64,000 nt of DNA from Macrosoma leucophasiata (GCA_036365455.1 JAWQUS010000011.1:5228001-5292000), one strand, 5' to 3'. Counted from the stretch's first letter, positions 1-9,414 are shown. Made by a program: numbers and translations. The notes: generated by a model not told the origin, from the sequence alone.

Positions 1-164
1 TGTCACAATGTTTGTCCTCAATGGACTCCTAAACCACTTAACCGATTATAATAAAATTCGCACACCATGTGCAGTTCGATCCAACTTGAGAGATAGGATA
101 GCTTACATTACGCTATGACTAATAGGAGCAGAGCAGCGCGGGCGAAGCCGGGGCGGGCCGCTAG
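1..164 (+). mobile_element. Helitron 3' end, GC-rich hairpin type
   Basis: The segment ends in a GC-rich run (GCGAAGCCGGGGCGGGCCG) followed by CTAG at 161-164 and a flanking T, the canonical Helitron terminus and A|T insertion site. The 5' end lies outside the window. The copies at 20430-20576 (+) and 59399-59751 (-) share this terminus. It is non-autonomous as far as visible, with no Rep/helicase coding. The lepidopteran Lep1-type Helitrons known to me end this way; that label is from memory. Confidence 0.7.
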
Positions 165-412
165 TTTTTATATAAATTATATATATTTTTATAAGAATTA
201 AATTATGAAATTGAACGAGAAAATGTCATGTTTTTTTATCAAATTCTTTCGTTAGGTGCTCTTGCCTAGTGACCAGAAAATATAGTTATTTCAAAACAAT
301 GAATTAAGAGACGAAACAACAGGAATCTAAATAACAACACAATTATATATTAGGGTACGCAACAAAGATATAGGTACAACAGCACTATCGCGTTCCGGTT
401 AGATGGTAATAT

Positions 413-431
413 ATGGTGTGTGTGTGTGTGT
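413..431. repeat. (TG)n microsatellite
   Basis: Short TG dinucleotide run directly abutting the 3' tail of the LINE-X fragment that follows on the minus strand. Confidence 0.8.
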
Positions 432-557
432 ATCTTCACGCCAGGTCCCTAACGGGGTAGGCAGAGAGTATAGAGCGCCGGATATCCCGGTCCTGACATA
501 CCTCTCGTGCCTCGTCTACCTTCATCATTCTCTTCATACATGCACGCCGATTCATAT
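432..557 (-). mobile_element. LINE-X 3' coding end and tail, minus arm of an inverted pair
   Basis: On the minus strand this encodes the C-terminal LINE-X residues NRRACMKRMMKVDEAREV through SAYPVRDLA and a stop, followed by the tail. It faces a shorter plus-strand copy at 578-662, so the two form a foldback with a ~20 bp spacer. Only the extreme C-terminus downstream of the reverse transcriptase is present. Full family description is at 46066-46440. Confidence 0.8.
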
Positions 558-577
558 ATGGTCCCTTATTATTTACC

Positions 578-662
578 CTGAGGCACGGGAGGTGTGTCGG
601 GACCGAGATACCTGGCGCTCCACACTCTTTGCCTACCCCGTAAGGGACCTGGCGATACATAT
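578..662 (+). mobile_element. LINE-X 3' end, plus arm of an inverted pair
   Basis: Reads EAREVCRDRDTWRS and AYPVRDLA on the plus strand, then stops in a short tail. It pairs with the minus-strand copy at 432-557. Confidence 0.75.
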
Positions 663-700
663 TTAATAATTATAATTGTACTATTTATTTTTCGCAATAA

Positions 701-1081
701 AGGGCCGTTCAAGTATTACGTAAGCAGATTTATTACAATTCTTTATCCCCCATCCCCCTTGTCAGCAAAAGTAAGCAAAGCTCTTACCCCCTCCCCCATG
801 CTTACGTAAACATTTTTCAATTAATGTATTGTTTTTTTTTAATATTATAATTATAATGTTTTAATTCGTATGCATTATTTGCAATTATTTGGGGAATCCC
901 CGAAAAAGCGTTTCGTTTTCAAGCAAAGACAATGTGAGGGTTGCCATTCGTGTAAAAAAGTAAATAACTACCGATGACGTAATCATCATCTAAACTCCCC
1001 TAGCCCCCATGTCATCCAAAATAAGCAGAGCAAAGACCCCCCCGACCCCCCATAGTGCTCACGTAATACTCGACCGGCCCC
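701..1081. mobile_element. Harbinger-like MITE with TAA target-site duplication
   Basis: The left end AGGGCCGTTCAAGTATTACG and the right end (reverse complement GGGGCCGGTCGAGTATTACG) are terminal inverted repeats. TAA occurs on both sides (698-700 and 1082-1084), a 3-bp TSD typical of PIF/Harbinger elements. Inside are two C-rich blocks each followed by a GCTTACGTAA-like or GCTCACGTAA-like motif, so the element looks like two related half-units. There is no coding capacity. Confidence 0.7.
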
Positions 1082-1134
1082 TAACACATGCAAGTGAACT
1101 TTAGAAATTAAAGCAAAAACGGAAAGAAAAATTT

Positions 1135-1209
1135 GACTTCGGGCAGGAATGGAACCTGCGACCTCAGGATAACCAGTCCAGCCGCTTTACCACTAAGCTA
1201 CAGAAGTCC
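1135..1209 (-). mobile_element. TRN tRNA-like unit, Thr-like anticodon variant
   Basis: The reverse complement folds as a tRNA-like cloverleaf: acceptor GACTTC with GAAGTC, D-arm AGCTTAGTGGTAAAGC, T-arm GCAGGTTCCATTCCTGC. The anticodon loop would carry GGT, but the anticodon stem has a mismatch. A T5 run follows the acceptor. A partial inverted copy lies at 1264-1350. It is treated as a repeat, not a functional gene, because related units recur across the window. Confidence 0.6.
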
Positions 1210-1263
1210 CACACCGATGCGTCAAATTTTGCTATACCTTTTCGATTTTTAACCGATTTTAGG

Positions 1264-1350
1264 GTCGGTGGTGGACTGGTTATCCTGGGGTCGCAGGTTC
1301 CATTCCTGCCCGAAGTCAAATTTTTCTTTACGTTTTTTCTTTAATAATTA
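1264..1350 (+). mobile_element. TRN partial unit, inverted relative to 1135-1209
   Basis: Begins inside the anticodon arm (GGACTGGTTATCCTG) and continues through the T-arm, acceptor 3' strand and the TTTTTCTTTACG-like tail. With the minus copy it forms arms of about 65 bp around a ~85 bp spacer that lacks the 5' half of the tRNA. Confidence 0.65.
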
Positions 1351-1380
1351 TAACAGGGACAACCCATTATTACGGGTAAT

Positions 1381-1484
1381 AAATGCGTTGCCACTCCTGG
1401 GATATTTCCCAGGAGTGGCAACGCATTTTGACCACTCGCTTTTCTGTAGATGTCTATAGGCTGCAGTCATCACTTAACAGCCAT
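1381..1484 (+). mobile_element. SINE-A fragment starting in a perfect palindrome
   Basis: 1381-1402 and 1407-1428 are perfect 22-bp inverted arms around TATT, both derived from the SINE-A segment GGAGTGGCAACGCAT. The rest continues as SINE-A sense sequence (GTCTATAGGCTGCAGTCATC) to about 1484, with no poly(A). Family description is at 4696-4956. Confidence 0.75.
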
Positions 1485-1501
1485 GTATACTACATGCTTT
1501 A

Positions 1502-1705
1502 TTTTTTTTATTTTTAAAGAAAAATGGAAAGAAAAATTTGACTTCAGGCGAGACTCGAACTCGCGGCCTACTGGGAATCTAGTCCAGCCGCTCTTCCAAT
1601 TGAGCTACTGAATTCCTGCCCGATTTGTCAAATCTTTCCTTCACATCCTTTGCATTGCTTTATGGTAGCAGCAGCGCCATCTATTACCAACTATGCTAGT
1701 TAGGC
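1502..1705 (-). mobile_element. TRN unit with tRNA-like cloverleaf at 1540-1616
   Basis: On the minus strand: a 5' region containing TAATAGATGGCGCTGCTGCT, then the tRNA-like body, then a T-rich tail (TTTTTCTTTCCATTTTTC). The acceptor here is altered (GGAATTCA). A partial inverted copy of the same unit follows from about 1706. Confidence 0.7.
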
Positions 1706-1830
1706 AAGATTAGGACTAGATTCCCAGTAGGCTGCGAGTTCGAGTCTCGCCTGAAGTAAATTTTTTCTTTCCATTTTTCTTTAAAAATAAAATATATTTC
1801 ACAAGCATGTGTTAATGCGAAATAATATAA
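1706..1830 (+). mobile_element. TRN 3' half, inverted relative to 1502-1705
   Basis: Starts in the anticodon arm (GGACTAGATTCCCAG), continues through T-arm, acceptor, T-rich tail and the AATATATTTCACAAGCATG segment. The junction at ~1705 joins the unit's 5' region to an inverted 3' half, as twin-priming-type insertion would. Confidence 0.7.
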
Positions 1831-1864
1831 AACAAATACTACATGCTTGTTTACCACCTTTGTT

Positions 1865-2549
1865 ACTTTGAAAACAGCCATCATACGGAAAACATCACCA
1901 GGAAAATTACGAAAATAAAAACACTAAACACAGTAACATGTATATAGATTTTTCATAATACAAGACTAATCATGGAGGCGATATGCACGATTTGGCGTAT
2001 GTTAGCTCCTTAATTACGCCAGTCAATGGAATATTTAATAGTAGGGTCTGAGGATCGACAATGGATTCGTTGAACTGACGTACAATATTGTTAGTCGAAA
2101 CTGAATGGAGACTTCAGTGTTATTAAGGCTTTTGAACCTTTGTACACGTTAATTTAAGGCTATATTTATTATTATTGTACACCTAGTTTGTAGAATCATT
2201 GTGCATATTAGAAAGGAATGGCAGAATTCTACACATTACCAGACCTTCTATTAGAATTAGAAGTTCTGTTCATTTAAACATTTAGTCATATTTAGTGCTA
2301 AAAATGTTTCTATGCATTTATAATTAGGTACTTCAGTTTTTACCTACATATATAATGGCAGATCTTTATATGGAACCAAGGCTATTTTTTGAGACAAAAT
2401 CAAAGAACATACGGACCAAGTCGCATGGAACAGTTAGTATGTAGTTTACATAGAAGAAAAAAATAAGGTGCTACAGGATGCCAATGCTAAGGAAAACGAA
2501 TTGAACATGCAATCTCTGTTTTCATCATAATTGGCTACTTGAATAAAAA
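1865..2549. other. Unassigned AT-rich sequence
   Basis: No ORF, tRNA-like fold, terminal inverted repeat or copy of any family in the window was recognised here. Confidence 0.5.
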
Positions 2550-2890
2550 ATGTATATTAGAAGAATCGACATTTACAAGAATTGTCCTTACAATTTCTCT
2601 AGCGAGTACCAACCTCACCCCTTTTATCTTTTTACCTATTCCTTATATACCATTTTCAAGTTTCTTTTGAAGGTACAAATATAGTATATAGGTATGTTCC
2701 TATTTTCAATTGGCACAGGTCCGCAATCAAGTACTACAGGAAGTTTGAGACGGCATTTGATTGCGAAGTTCGGCCATAAGTATTTTCGGAAGTGACCGAA
2801 CGTTTGAGTACGCGAAGATATCTTGCGATTATTTTGACAACCGAAATATGAGTAAAATAGTAAAGAGACGGTAAGTATCAATCGTATTTT
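2550..2890. repeat. Diverged ~330-bp duplication, copy 1
   Basis: Shares ordered blocks with 5020-5350: CTCACCCCTTTTATCTTT, then GCAATCAAGTAC, then a long block containing TTTGATTGCGAAGTTCGGCC and AAGTATTTTCGG. Both copies lie a short distance upstream of a SINE-T. No protein is conserved between them, because gaps shift the frame. Confidence 0.7.
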
Positions 2891-2904
2891 AATTTTTATC
2901 TTAA

Positions 2905-3202
2905 CTGCCTCAGTAGCCTAGTAGTAGCAGGCCACTACTACTACGCTGGGTTCGATTCCCGGGAATATTAGAGATAACGGTGTAAAATCCTTTATCTCTG
3001 GTTCTATTGGGATTTTTCCATTTTCTGGTAGTTTCCCAGTACCTCGAAGTTTGGTAATGTGCCCGGAGATGTCAATAGGCTCAGCACCTATTATATAGTC
3101 CAAAACGTAACCGGCGAATCGTGGGTGTTTTTGCATGTATGATTGAATGCATGCATTTATCTCTGCGTACCCTTTCGGGGATTACAGGCGTGAAGTTACG
3201 TA
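2905..3202 (+). mobile_element. SINE-T, tRNA-derived SINE
   Basis: The head has a pol III box A (TAGCCTAGTAG) and box B (GGTTCGATTCCC). A few bases just before box B are missing compared with the copy at 14282. The body contains TGGGATTTTTCCATTTTCTG and the tail GGGGATTACAGGCGTGAAG. It is followed immediately by a LINE-X tail (3203-3259), which gives a composite 3' end. Confidence 0.8.
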
Positions 3203-3259
3203 TCTCTACACTCTCTACATACCCCGTTAGGGACCAGGCGTGAAGGTACATACATACAA
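3203..3259 (+). mobile_element. LINE-X tail fused to SINE-T
   Basis: CTACACTCTCTACATACCCC then GTTAGGGACCAGGCGTGAAG and CATACATAC match the last ~50 bp of LINE-X. The segment directly continues the SINE-T tail, whose sequence is itself related. Confidence 0.7.
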
Positions 3260-3605
3260 GCTACGTATTTTTTTTAATTTTAACAAATTGCTGTAGGGTC
3301 TTCTTTTTCTCCCCAAACTGTAACGTTAACAATGAGTATCGGATAAATTAGATAATTCAGCGATTCCTGCTCTTTAAACATACCAATATCGAATCATAGT
3401 AGGTACTCGATGTTAGAGCTGTTCAAGTTACAGCTAAACTGATATATTCGTATTAGACATATTATTAGAGGAATACCATCCAACCTAAGAAAATCATTAC
3501 AGGAATTTTAACCTTGTTACTGAGAACTGAGTATCTCAGTAGTCTTCATTTCAAGTAACGATTCTGGTGAGGAAAATAATTATGGAGTTTGTAAGTACAT
3601 ATTTA

Positions 3606-4413
3606 TATATATTGGTGACTGTCAATTAATACAGGAGGATCTAGAGAGACTTGAAGCATATTGTCACGTAAATAAGCTCGACCTGAATGTGGAAAAATGT
3701 TTTACTATGACTTTTACTCATAAACTGAAACCAGTTGTATTCAACTATCACATTAAAGGCGTTCAGTTAAAGAGAGTCGACAACATTCGAGATCTGGGTG
3801 TAATGCATGATAAGAAGTTTTCCTATGTTACTCACGTTGACAACATTGTAAAGAAAGCCTACCAGACTCTAGGATTTATTAAGCGAATATGCACTCAGCT
3901 AAGTAGTGTTAAGGTATTGAAAGTACTATATTGTGCATATGTGCGCAGTACTTTAGAATAATGTTCTCAAGTGTGGAATCCATACTGCAAGATCCACATT
4001 AAAAGGCTGGAGACCATACAGATGAAATTCATGCGGTATCTGCAGTTCAAGTGCCAGAAGTACCATGATACCTACGAAGCTAGATGTAGGAGACACCACA
4101 CACTGCCTTTGGAAGTTAGACGAAGGATTAATGACATAGTACTTTATATTAAAATTGCTCAAAGTCATATTAATTCACCCTATCTTTTATCATTAATAAA
4201 TATTAAAGTACCCCCTAGAACTTGTATGCGAGAAACCCGTAAGCATTCTCGACTTGGCATTCCTGTTTGTGGTTGTAACTACAGAGAAAACTCTTTCTTT
4301 GTGAGAACAAATTGAACAATCTCGCGGACTTTCCAGACTTGGATATATTTAACACCTCATCCAACATTGTTAGAAGTAGTTGGACTCGTCAGTGGTTGAA
4401 TGTGGATGCTTAA
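3606..4413 (+). pseudogene. Non-LTR retrotransposon reverse transcriptase C-terminal remnant (CR1/Jockey-like)
   Basis: The reading begins around DLERLEAYCHVNKLDLNVEK (thumb-region motif downstream of the RT active site), then LGVMHDKKFSYVTHVDNIVK, LKVLYCAYVRSTLEY-like and QVWNPYCKIHIKRLETIQMK. This is the usual C-terminal order in CR1- and Jockey-type LINE ORF2. The YXDD catalytic box and all endonuclease sequence upstream are absent. There is an in-frame TAA at 3959-3961 where a Tyr is expected, and a frameshift near 4310 before the final QWLNVDA-stop at 4411-4413. Dead copy; clade assignment is by motif memory. Confidence 0.85.
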
Positions 4414-4690
4414 CCACAATAAGTAAGTAGCGAATCATAGTGTAATTATTTGGATTTGGATCTATATCTACATTTTGTTTTTTTTTGTTTTGTATAAAAT
4501 CTTATATTTTTTTCTTTTGCTATGGTTCTCTTTCTTTTCTCGTTTTTTTTTGATGCGACTGTACAAGCACTTAGTCTTATTTAAGCGAAGACATGTAAAT
4601 GGTTTTAAGTTTTTTTTTTTTACTATCTTTTCTTGTTGTTAACATTGTTTGTCTTCCAAATAAAATAAAATAAAATAAATAAAAATATTA
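4414..4690 (+). mobile_element. 3' UTR and A-rich tail of the LINE remnant
   Basis: T-rich 3' UTR ending in AAATAAAATAAAATAAAAT repeats at about 4657-4685, a CR1/Jockey-style short-repeat or A-rich terminus. SINE-A starts directly after it. Confidence 0.7.
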
Positions 4691-4695
4691 CGGAT

Positions 4696-4956
4696 GGTGT
4701 TAGAGCTCCAGTGACGGAGCTCGCGGGCGTAGGCACCACCTCATTACCTAATGTACTTGCCGCTAAATGGCAGTGTTCAGCACTATCGTGTTCCGGTTAG
4801 GTGGTAATGTACGGCCCTGTAATTTCCGGCACAGAGGCGTAACACCTTAGGCCTCAGGAGTGGTAACGCATCTACATTTTGACCTTGGTATTCGTGTAAG
4901 TGTCTATAGGCTGCAGTCATCACTTAACATCAATGTGAACTGCAAGCTTGTTTGCT
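4696..4956 (+). mobile_element. SINE-A, family reference entry
   Basis: Dominant repeat of the window. In sense orientation the ~290-bp element starts near TTTTACTGGTGGTAGAGCTC and has a foldback GAGCTCC-AGTGAC-GGAGCTC. It runs through GCGGGCGTAGGCACCACCGC, CACTATCGTGTTCCGGTCAG and GGCCTCAGGAGTGG to GTGAACTGCATGCTTGTTTG, and ends CATTACAT plus poly(A). The variable poly(A) length, one-sided truncations and dispersed positions argue for retroposition. I see no clean tRNA box A; GTGTTCCGGTC is at best a weak box B. So pol III origin is unproven, and it could be a non-autonomous LINE derivative. This copy lacks the poly(A). Confidence 0.8.
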
Positions 4957-5019
4957 GAAAATCTTCAATCGAACCCTTAATCTTAGTTTTCCGTCGTAAT
5001 TGGCTTTGTGACTCGCTAA

Positions 5020-5350
5020 AGAAAAGAATTGCAAAAATCGTCCTCACATTTTCTCTAACAAGCACCAATCTCACCCCTTTTATCTTTCACGTTTCTTTTG
5101 AAACTTTTTACAGATATATGTCCCTATCTCCACTTCACACAGCCTCGCAATCAAGTACAAGACAAAGTTTGAGACGGAATTTGATTGCGAAGTTCGGCCA
5201 TAAGTATTTTCGGGTTTCAGTGGCCGAACGTTTAAGTATGCGGAGCTACGTCTTGCGTTTTATACCTTTGAAAACCGCAAAAATACGAGTACTTACTACG
5301 GAAGGAATAAGAATATATTATATTTTAACTTTTAAAATGCGGCAAGTATC
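5020..5350. repeat. Diverged ~330-bp duplication, copy 2
   Basis: Counterpart of 2550-2890. The 81-codon ORF that overlaps it is not preserved in the other copy, so it is not counted as a gene. A third partial copy (TTTCAGTGGTCGA, AAGTATGCGGAGCTA) lies at 5440-5490. Confidence 0.7.
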
Positions 5351-5439
5351 AAGTTTAATTTAAAATTTTACAAGCTCACTGAAGGAACTTAGTGTTTGTT
5401 TTTTTTATCCGAACTGTAGCGATAACTTTCACGTAAAAA

Positions 5440-5490
5440 GTTGTCGGGTTTCAGTGGTCGAATTTTAAGTATGCGGAGCTAAGTCATGCG
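5440..5490. repeat. Third partial copy of the 2550/5020 repeat
   Basis: Matches only the TCGGGTTTCAGTGG and AAGTATGCGGAGCTA blocks of copy 2. Confidence 0.6.
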
Positions 5491-5618
5491 TTAATTTCGT
5501 TGATGATATTCAAAAGTGACTAAAGATCAACGAACAAGAATATCCTCGAGATCCAATACTGCAACCTTGCTATCATTCGCTTGAAGCCAAAAGTTTCCAT
5601 ACATGTTATGCTCATTAA

Positions 5619-5711
5619 CTGCCTCGGTAGCCTAGTGGAAGCAGGCCACTACTACTACGTTGAGGTCCTGGGTTCGATTCCCGGGTTTCGAGTTCCGAGG
5701 GTTATCAGAGA
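5619..5711 (+). mobile_element. SINE-T head, truncated by a Helitron end
   Basis: Contains box A (TAGCCTAGTGG) and box B (GGTTCGATTCCC). Homology stops at TTATCAGAGA, where a minus-strand Helitron CTAG terminus begins. Confidence 0.8.
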
Positions 5712-5790
5712 CTAGCTGTCCCCGCAAACTTCGTATTGCCTCACAATGAAATAATGTGTCAAAGGTTTGATGTATACGGACTATTTAAAA
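5712..5790 (-). mobile_element. Helitron 3' end fragment (GTCAGCTAG type)
   Basis: The minus strand ends ...ACAGCTAG at 5715-5712. The interior (GAGGCAATACGAAGTTTG in reverse) matches the Helitron at 21570-21708. It is truncated on the far side. Confidence 0.65.
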
Positions 5791-7165
5791 CTGCGATATA
5801 TCCCAAGATATTGATTTGAATCGAATGAAGTTAAGGGCAATTTCGTTTTAAATGAAATACTTGTGATGAATAACATAATTATTTCTATAAGGATTAATAA
5901 TAAAAGATCATGTTTTTATAAACACCTTCGCAAATACTGCATTATTTTGGAACAGCTTTGGTTAGTACGAGTGCTTGATACTGTGCTTGAGCTGTACTTT
6001 GAAAGCACATATTAAAAAACACACACACACATTTAAGAAATATGTATTTTTCTGCAGCTTTTGCCCCTAAAAAAGAAGCTGTTAAACATTTCGCAAATCG
6101 ACTCTATGTAGTACTAGACTCTCGTAGTTATTAAACGAAATAAGCTACATCATCTCAGACAATTCTGATATTAGGTATTCCGGCACGTTCAATCGGGTAA
6201 TCCTCCCTGGGCCAGAATGATAGAGTACGACGTCTCATCGATCTCAGAGTAATTCGATTTGATGGCATAGACTGTAGCGACCTTCGCTCAGTCGTGCCAA
6301 ATAAACCCAAAAAAAGAAACGCCTAAATTTGACACAGAGCTCAGAGATTTAAAAAGAGGCACCTTTGCCAGACCTCATTATAAGAAGCAGGTAACAAGGA
6401 GACGACAAGCTAACATTTATTAGTCTAATAGCATGCAATGTAAAATATTCTCTGTTTTTAACGTAAAAAGGCTGACATTGAGAGAAAATAAATTCAAATC
6501 TTTCTTCTGAAAGAAGCCAAACCTTAAATGACTTAACGAGGGCGATAAAAATGATTTATTGGAGGGTAATTAGCGAAGAATCGTCGACAATAAAGTGCGT
6601 TCTGAACGTAATACAACTGTCGAGGGTCCTTTATATTTGTGTAAGCGATTAATGAAATTGATTTTAATGTAATCCCAAGGTTCAATACGGATACCAATTT
6701 TGTCATTGGGTAAGGACAATTACAGACTTATGTTGCTGTTCTCAAAGTAATAAGAAAACTTTGAAGCAATATATCATTTCAGTTTTTCGGTAGCTTTCTT
6801 TTTTCCGCAGATTTTTGCGAGATCTCTACACTTATTGAAATGTTTTTTTTTGCGAATTCGTGTCAAGGAAAATGAAACTTACACGAAAATTGACGACTGC
6901 ATTGGGAAACATTGAAAACAGAAAAATCTCAGTAGTCTCAGTTTTTACATTATGGGTAATAAATATTTATTTATTTATTTAAATTTAATGCACACAAAAG
7001 GTACATAAGGTGGACTTAATGCTACTACAAGGCATTATCAACCAGCCAACCTTTGGGTTGTGTTGAAAACGTAAGATAGGTGCTGATAAAAAGAAATGTA
7101 GTAATACGAAACTACATTTGATATATTTATACATACAGCGTGCTATAAATATAAGAATATAGCTA
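5791..7165. other. Unassigned sequence
   Basis: Holds a (CA)n run near 6018-6030 and a TATT-rich simple repeat near 6958-6978. No gene, TIR pair or family copy was recognised. Confidence 0.5.
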
Positions 7166-7169
7166 TCAT

Positions 7170-7418
7170 AATTGTTTGATATTATTTCGCATTAACACAT
7201 GCTTGTGAAATATATTTTATTTTTAAAGAAAAATGGAAAGAAAAATTTGACTTCAGGCGAGGCTCGAACTCGCGACCTACTGGGAATCTAGTCTAGCCGC
7301 TCTTCCAATTGAGCTACTGAAGCCCTACCCGATTTGTCAAATCTTTCCTTCACATCTATTGCATTGCTTTATGGTAGCAGTAGCGCCATCTATTACCAAC
7401 TATGCTAGTTAGGCAACC
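7170..7418 (-). mobile_element. TRN unit with complete tRNA-like cloverleaf at 7249-7324
   Basis: On the minus strand, 7324-7249 forms a 76-nt cloverleaf. The acceptor GGCTTCA pairs with TGAAGTC (one G-T). The D-arm is GCTC-AATTGGAA-GAGC and the T-arm GCGAG-TTCGAGC-CTCGC. A TTTTT terminator-like run follows. The D- and T-arms resemble tRNA-Lys, but the anticodon arm is abnormal (stem mismatch, loop CTAGATT), so no amino-acid identity is assigned. The 5' flank carries GATGGCGCTACTGCTACC. A direct second copy starts 306 bp later. Likely a tRNA-derived repeat. Confidence 0.65.
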
Positions 7419-7475
7419 GATATAATAGACTTTTCAGTTTATTGAATATCGTAAAGAAGTCGCTTTTACCCTTAA

Positions 7476-7652
7476 TAATTGTTTGATATTATTTCGCATT
7501 AACACATGCTTGTGAAATATATTTTATTTTTAAAGAAAAATGGAAAGAAAAATTTGACTTCAGGCGAGGCTCGAACTCGCGACCTACTGGGAATCTAGTC
7601 CAGCCGCTCTTCCAATTGAGCTACTGAAGCCCTGCCCGATTTGTCAAATCTA
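7476..7652 (-). mobile_element. TRN unit, second direct copy, tRNA-like at 7556-7631
   Basis: Nearly identical to 7170-7350 from the GCATTAACACATGCTTGTG end through the cloverleaf to CAAATCGGGCAGGGC, differing by only a few bases in the tRNA-like body. It lacks the more distal 5' flank of the first copy. Confidence 0.7.
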
Positions 7653-7659
7653 CACATTG

Positions 7660-8580
7660 ATATTGAATTTCAACACATCTAGGTTGAATAACAAGCCAAC
7701 AAACTACAATACGAGTACAGCTATTTCATATTTCTCTTTCACGATTCTTTTCTTGTTATAATTCTTTTGATGTGTTGTGTTCCGTATAAAATGAAGTAGT
7801 GGGCGCCCATTGCTTGAAATTCAAAGTTGAAATGTTGGTGAACCTCTTTTGTTGTAGCGTACCTATATTATTTACTTACCTCTATTCCAAAAGCAATAAT
7901 ATGCTTTGAAGTACAAATTGCAGCGTTTTAACGGTTGTGTAACAAAGATTCTTTATAATTTCAATTTCGGCACGTCCGTCCGTCCTGTAGCGTAGTTCCA
8001 AAACTTTCAACACTAGAATTATACAAACTGATGACAAAGAGTAAAGAGAAAAGAAAAAGAGTCATTCTTTGTCATTCACCATTACATTTGAAACACGTGT
8101 GAACGTTTAAAACTAAAAGCTTGTCGATGATACAAATTTAATAAAAAGGAAATCGTTTGATAAATAGTAAAGAAGAAGTTGTTGATGTAACATGTTCAAT
8201 ATTGAATTTGAAACCAAATCAAAGTAGAGTGCATTTTGATGACGCCCCGAGTCAATTTGGTTCAATTCCAACTAAGTTATTTCGCGTTCAAGCCTCATTA
8301 ACTTTGCTTTAAGTAAGAAAATTAGGTTTGCTCCGTATTTGTAAGTGTAATCGAATGCTAGCGGAAGGTAAATGTGTTTGAGGACAAATACGCGATTGAG
8401 TTTAAACGCATGTGAATTTTTAAAGGGCTGTTTATATATGTACATATTTGGGTTTCAATATCAATATCTTCACTTTTAATTTAAGGTTATGAATGTAAGG
8501 AGTATTCTGATATGATATTCATGATATTTTACTGATGTGAAGTGAACTAGAAGTTTTAACTTAAAATAAAAAGCGATAAA
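7660..8580. other. Unassigned sequence
   Basis: No ORF above background, repeat copy or long inverted repeat was recognised. Confidence 0.45.
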
Positions 8581-8581
8581 A

Positions 8582-8640
8582 GAGAAGAGTCAAGAGATAT
8601 TAAGAATATAATAATATTAGCCACACAAAAAAATCAAAAT
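8582..8640. repeat. Short dispersed repeat, copy 1
   Basis: AAGAGATATT...AATATAATAATATTAGCCACACAAAAA is matched by 9353-9412 with the same order and spacing. Confidence 0.6.
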
Positions 8641-8874
8641 ATGCGTTATTAATTAAATACAAATGATTTATAGCAATAGCAATTACGAGTGATAGTTTTT
8701 CAAAGTAAACGTCGAATGCTCGATCAAAGACAAACTCATTACAAGTTTGATCGATTCGAATGAAAACTTTGTATTTGTTTTTTATTGACTCCGAAGTCCG
8801 GAGCATCCTTTGACGCGCGGCATTAGTGAAAGCCGAGTAAACGATGTGTTCAGGTTTCGAGGGACTTTTAGCTT

Positions 8875-8936
8875 ATGCAATCTCATCACAAAGATTCTAA
8901 TAGCTTACTATTGGAATATTTGTGATGAGATTGCAT
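8875..8936. other. 62-nt near-perfect hairpin
   Basis: Arms of 29 bp (ATGCAATCTCATCACAAA at the base) pair with only two mismatches around a CTTA tetraloop. The pairing stops abruptly at both ends. It could be a tiny palindromic element or a small-RNA precursor. The very short loop argues against a typical miRNA. No second copy was seen in this window. Confidence 0.75.
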
Positions 8937-9092
8937 GTCGCAAAACATTAATGTATAACATTAACAGAAAACGGATTTCTATGGCTAGTAATTATTTAGC
9001 TTGTATTTATGCTAAATTTATTGTAACCGTCTTATATCCTTTACTATTGTTAGGCCTTGGTCTTGATCTGATCGTAGTTGGTGATTTTAGAT

Positions 9093-9158
9093 TGATCATC
9101 ATCATCATATCTGCCGAATGATGTCCACTGCTGGACCAAAGCCTCACCATAAGGGGAA
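9093..9158 (-). mobile_element. RTE-type LINE 3' tail
   Basis: On the minus strand: CTTTGGTCCAGCAGTGGACA followed by (ATG)n, the usual terminal signature of RTE-like LINEs in Lepidoptera. No coding sequence is attached. Confidence 0.55.
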
Positions 9159-9159
9159 T

Positions 9160-9310
9160 AACTATTACAGAGACTACAACATAGGCCTCAGGGGTGGCAA
9201 CGCATCTGCATTTGACCTCTGGTTTCTGTGTAGACGTCTATAGGCTGCAGTCATCGTTTCACGTCAATGTGAACTACATGCTTGTTTACCAACTTCCTTA
9301 CGTAAAAAAT
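9160..9310 (+). mobile_element. SINE-A 3' half (subfamily B)
   Basis: 5'-truncated copy that begins with ACTATTACAGAGAC, the subfamily-B variant of the mid-region, and ends CTTACGTAAAAAA. Confidence 0.7.
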
Positions 9311-9352
9311 TGAACTCAAGAAAACACAAAAACAGACTACAAGGAAGTTCAG

Positions 9353-9412
9353 AAAAGCCAAAAGAGATATTGACAATATAAACGATATATTAGCCACACA
9401 AAAAGAATCTTA
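9353..9412. repeat. Short dispersed repeat, copy 2
   Basis: Counterpart of 8582-8640 (AAGAGATATT, ATATTAGCCACACAAAAA). Confidence 0.6.
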
Positions 9413-9414
9413 AT

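Noticed and set aside
7249..7324. Functional tRNA gene
   Set aside because: The cloverleaf is good, but the anticodon stem is mismatched and the unit is repeated with long shared flanks and in fragments, as a retroposon would be.
8810..9121. 103-codon ORF with a hydrophobic C-terminus
   Set aside because: It reads through the 62-nt hairpin and into a LINE tail; chance frame.
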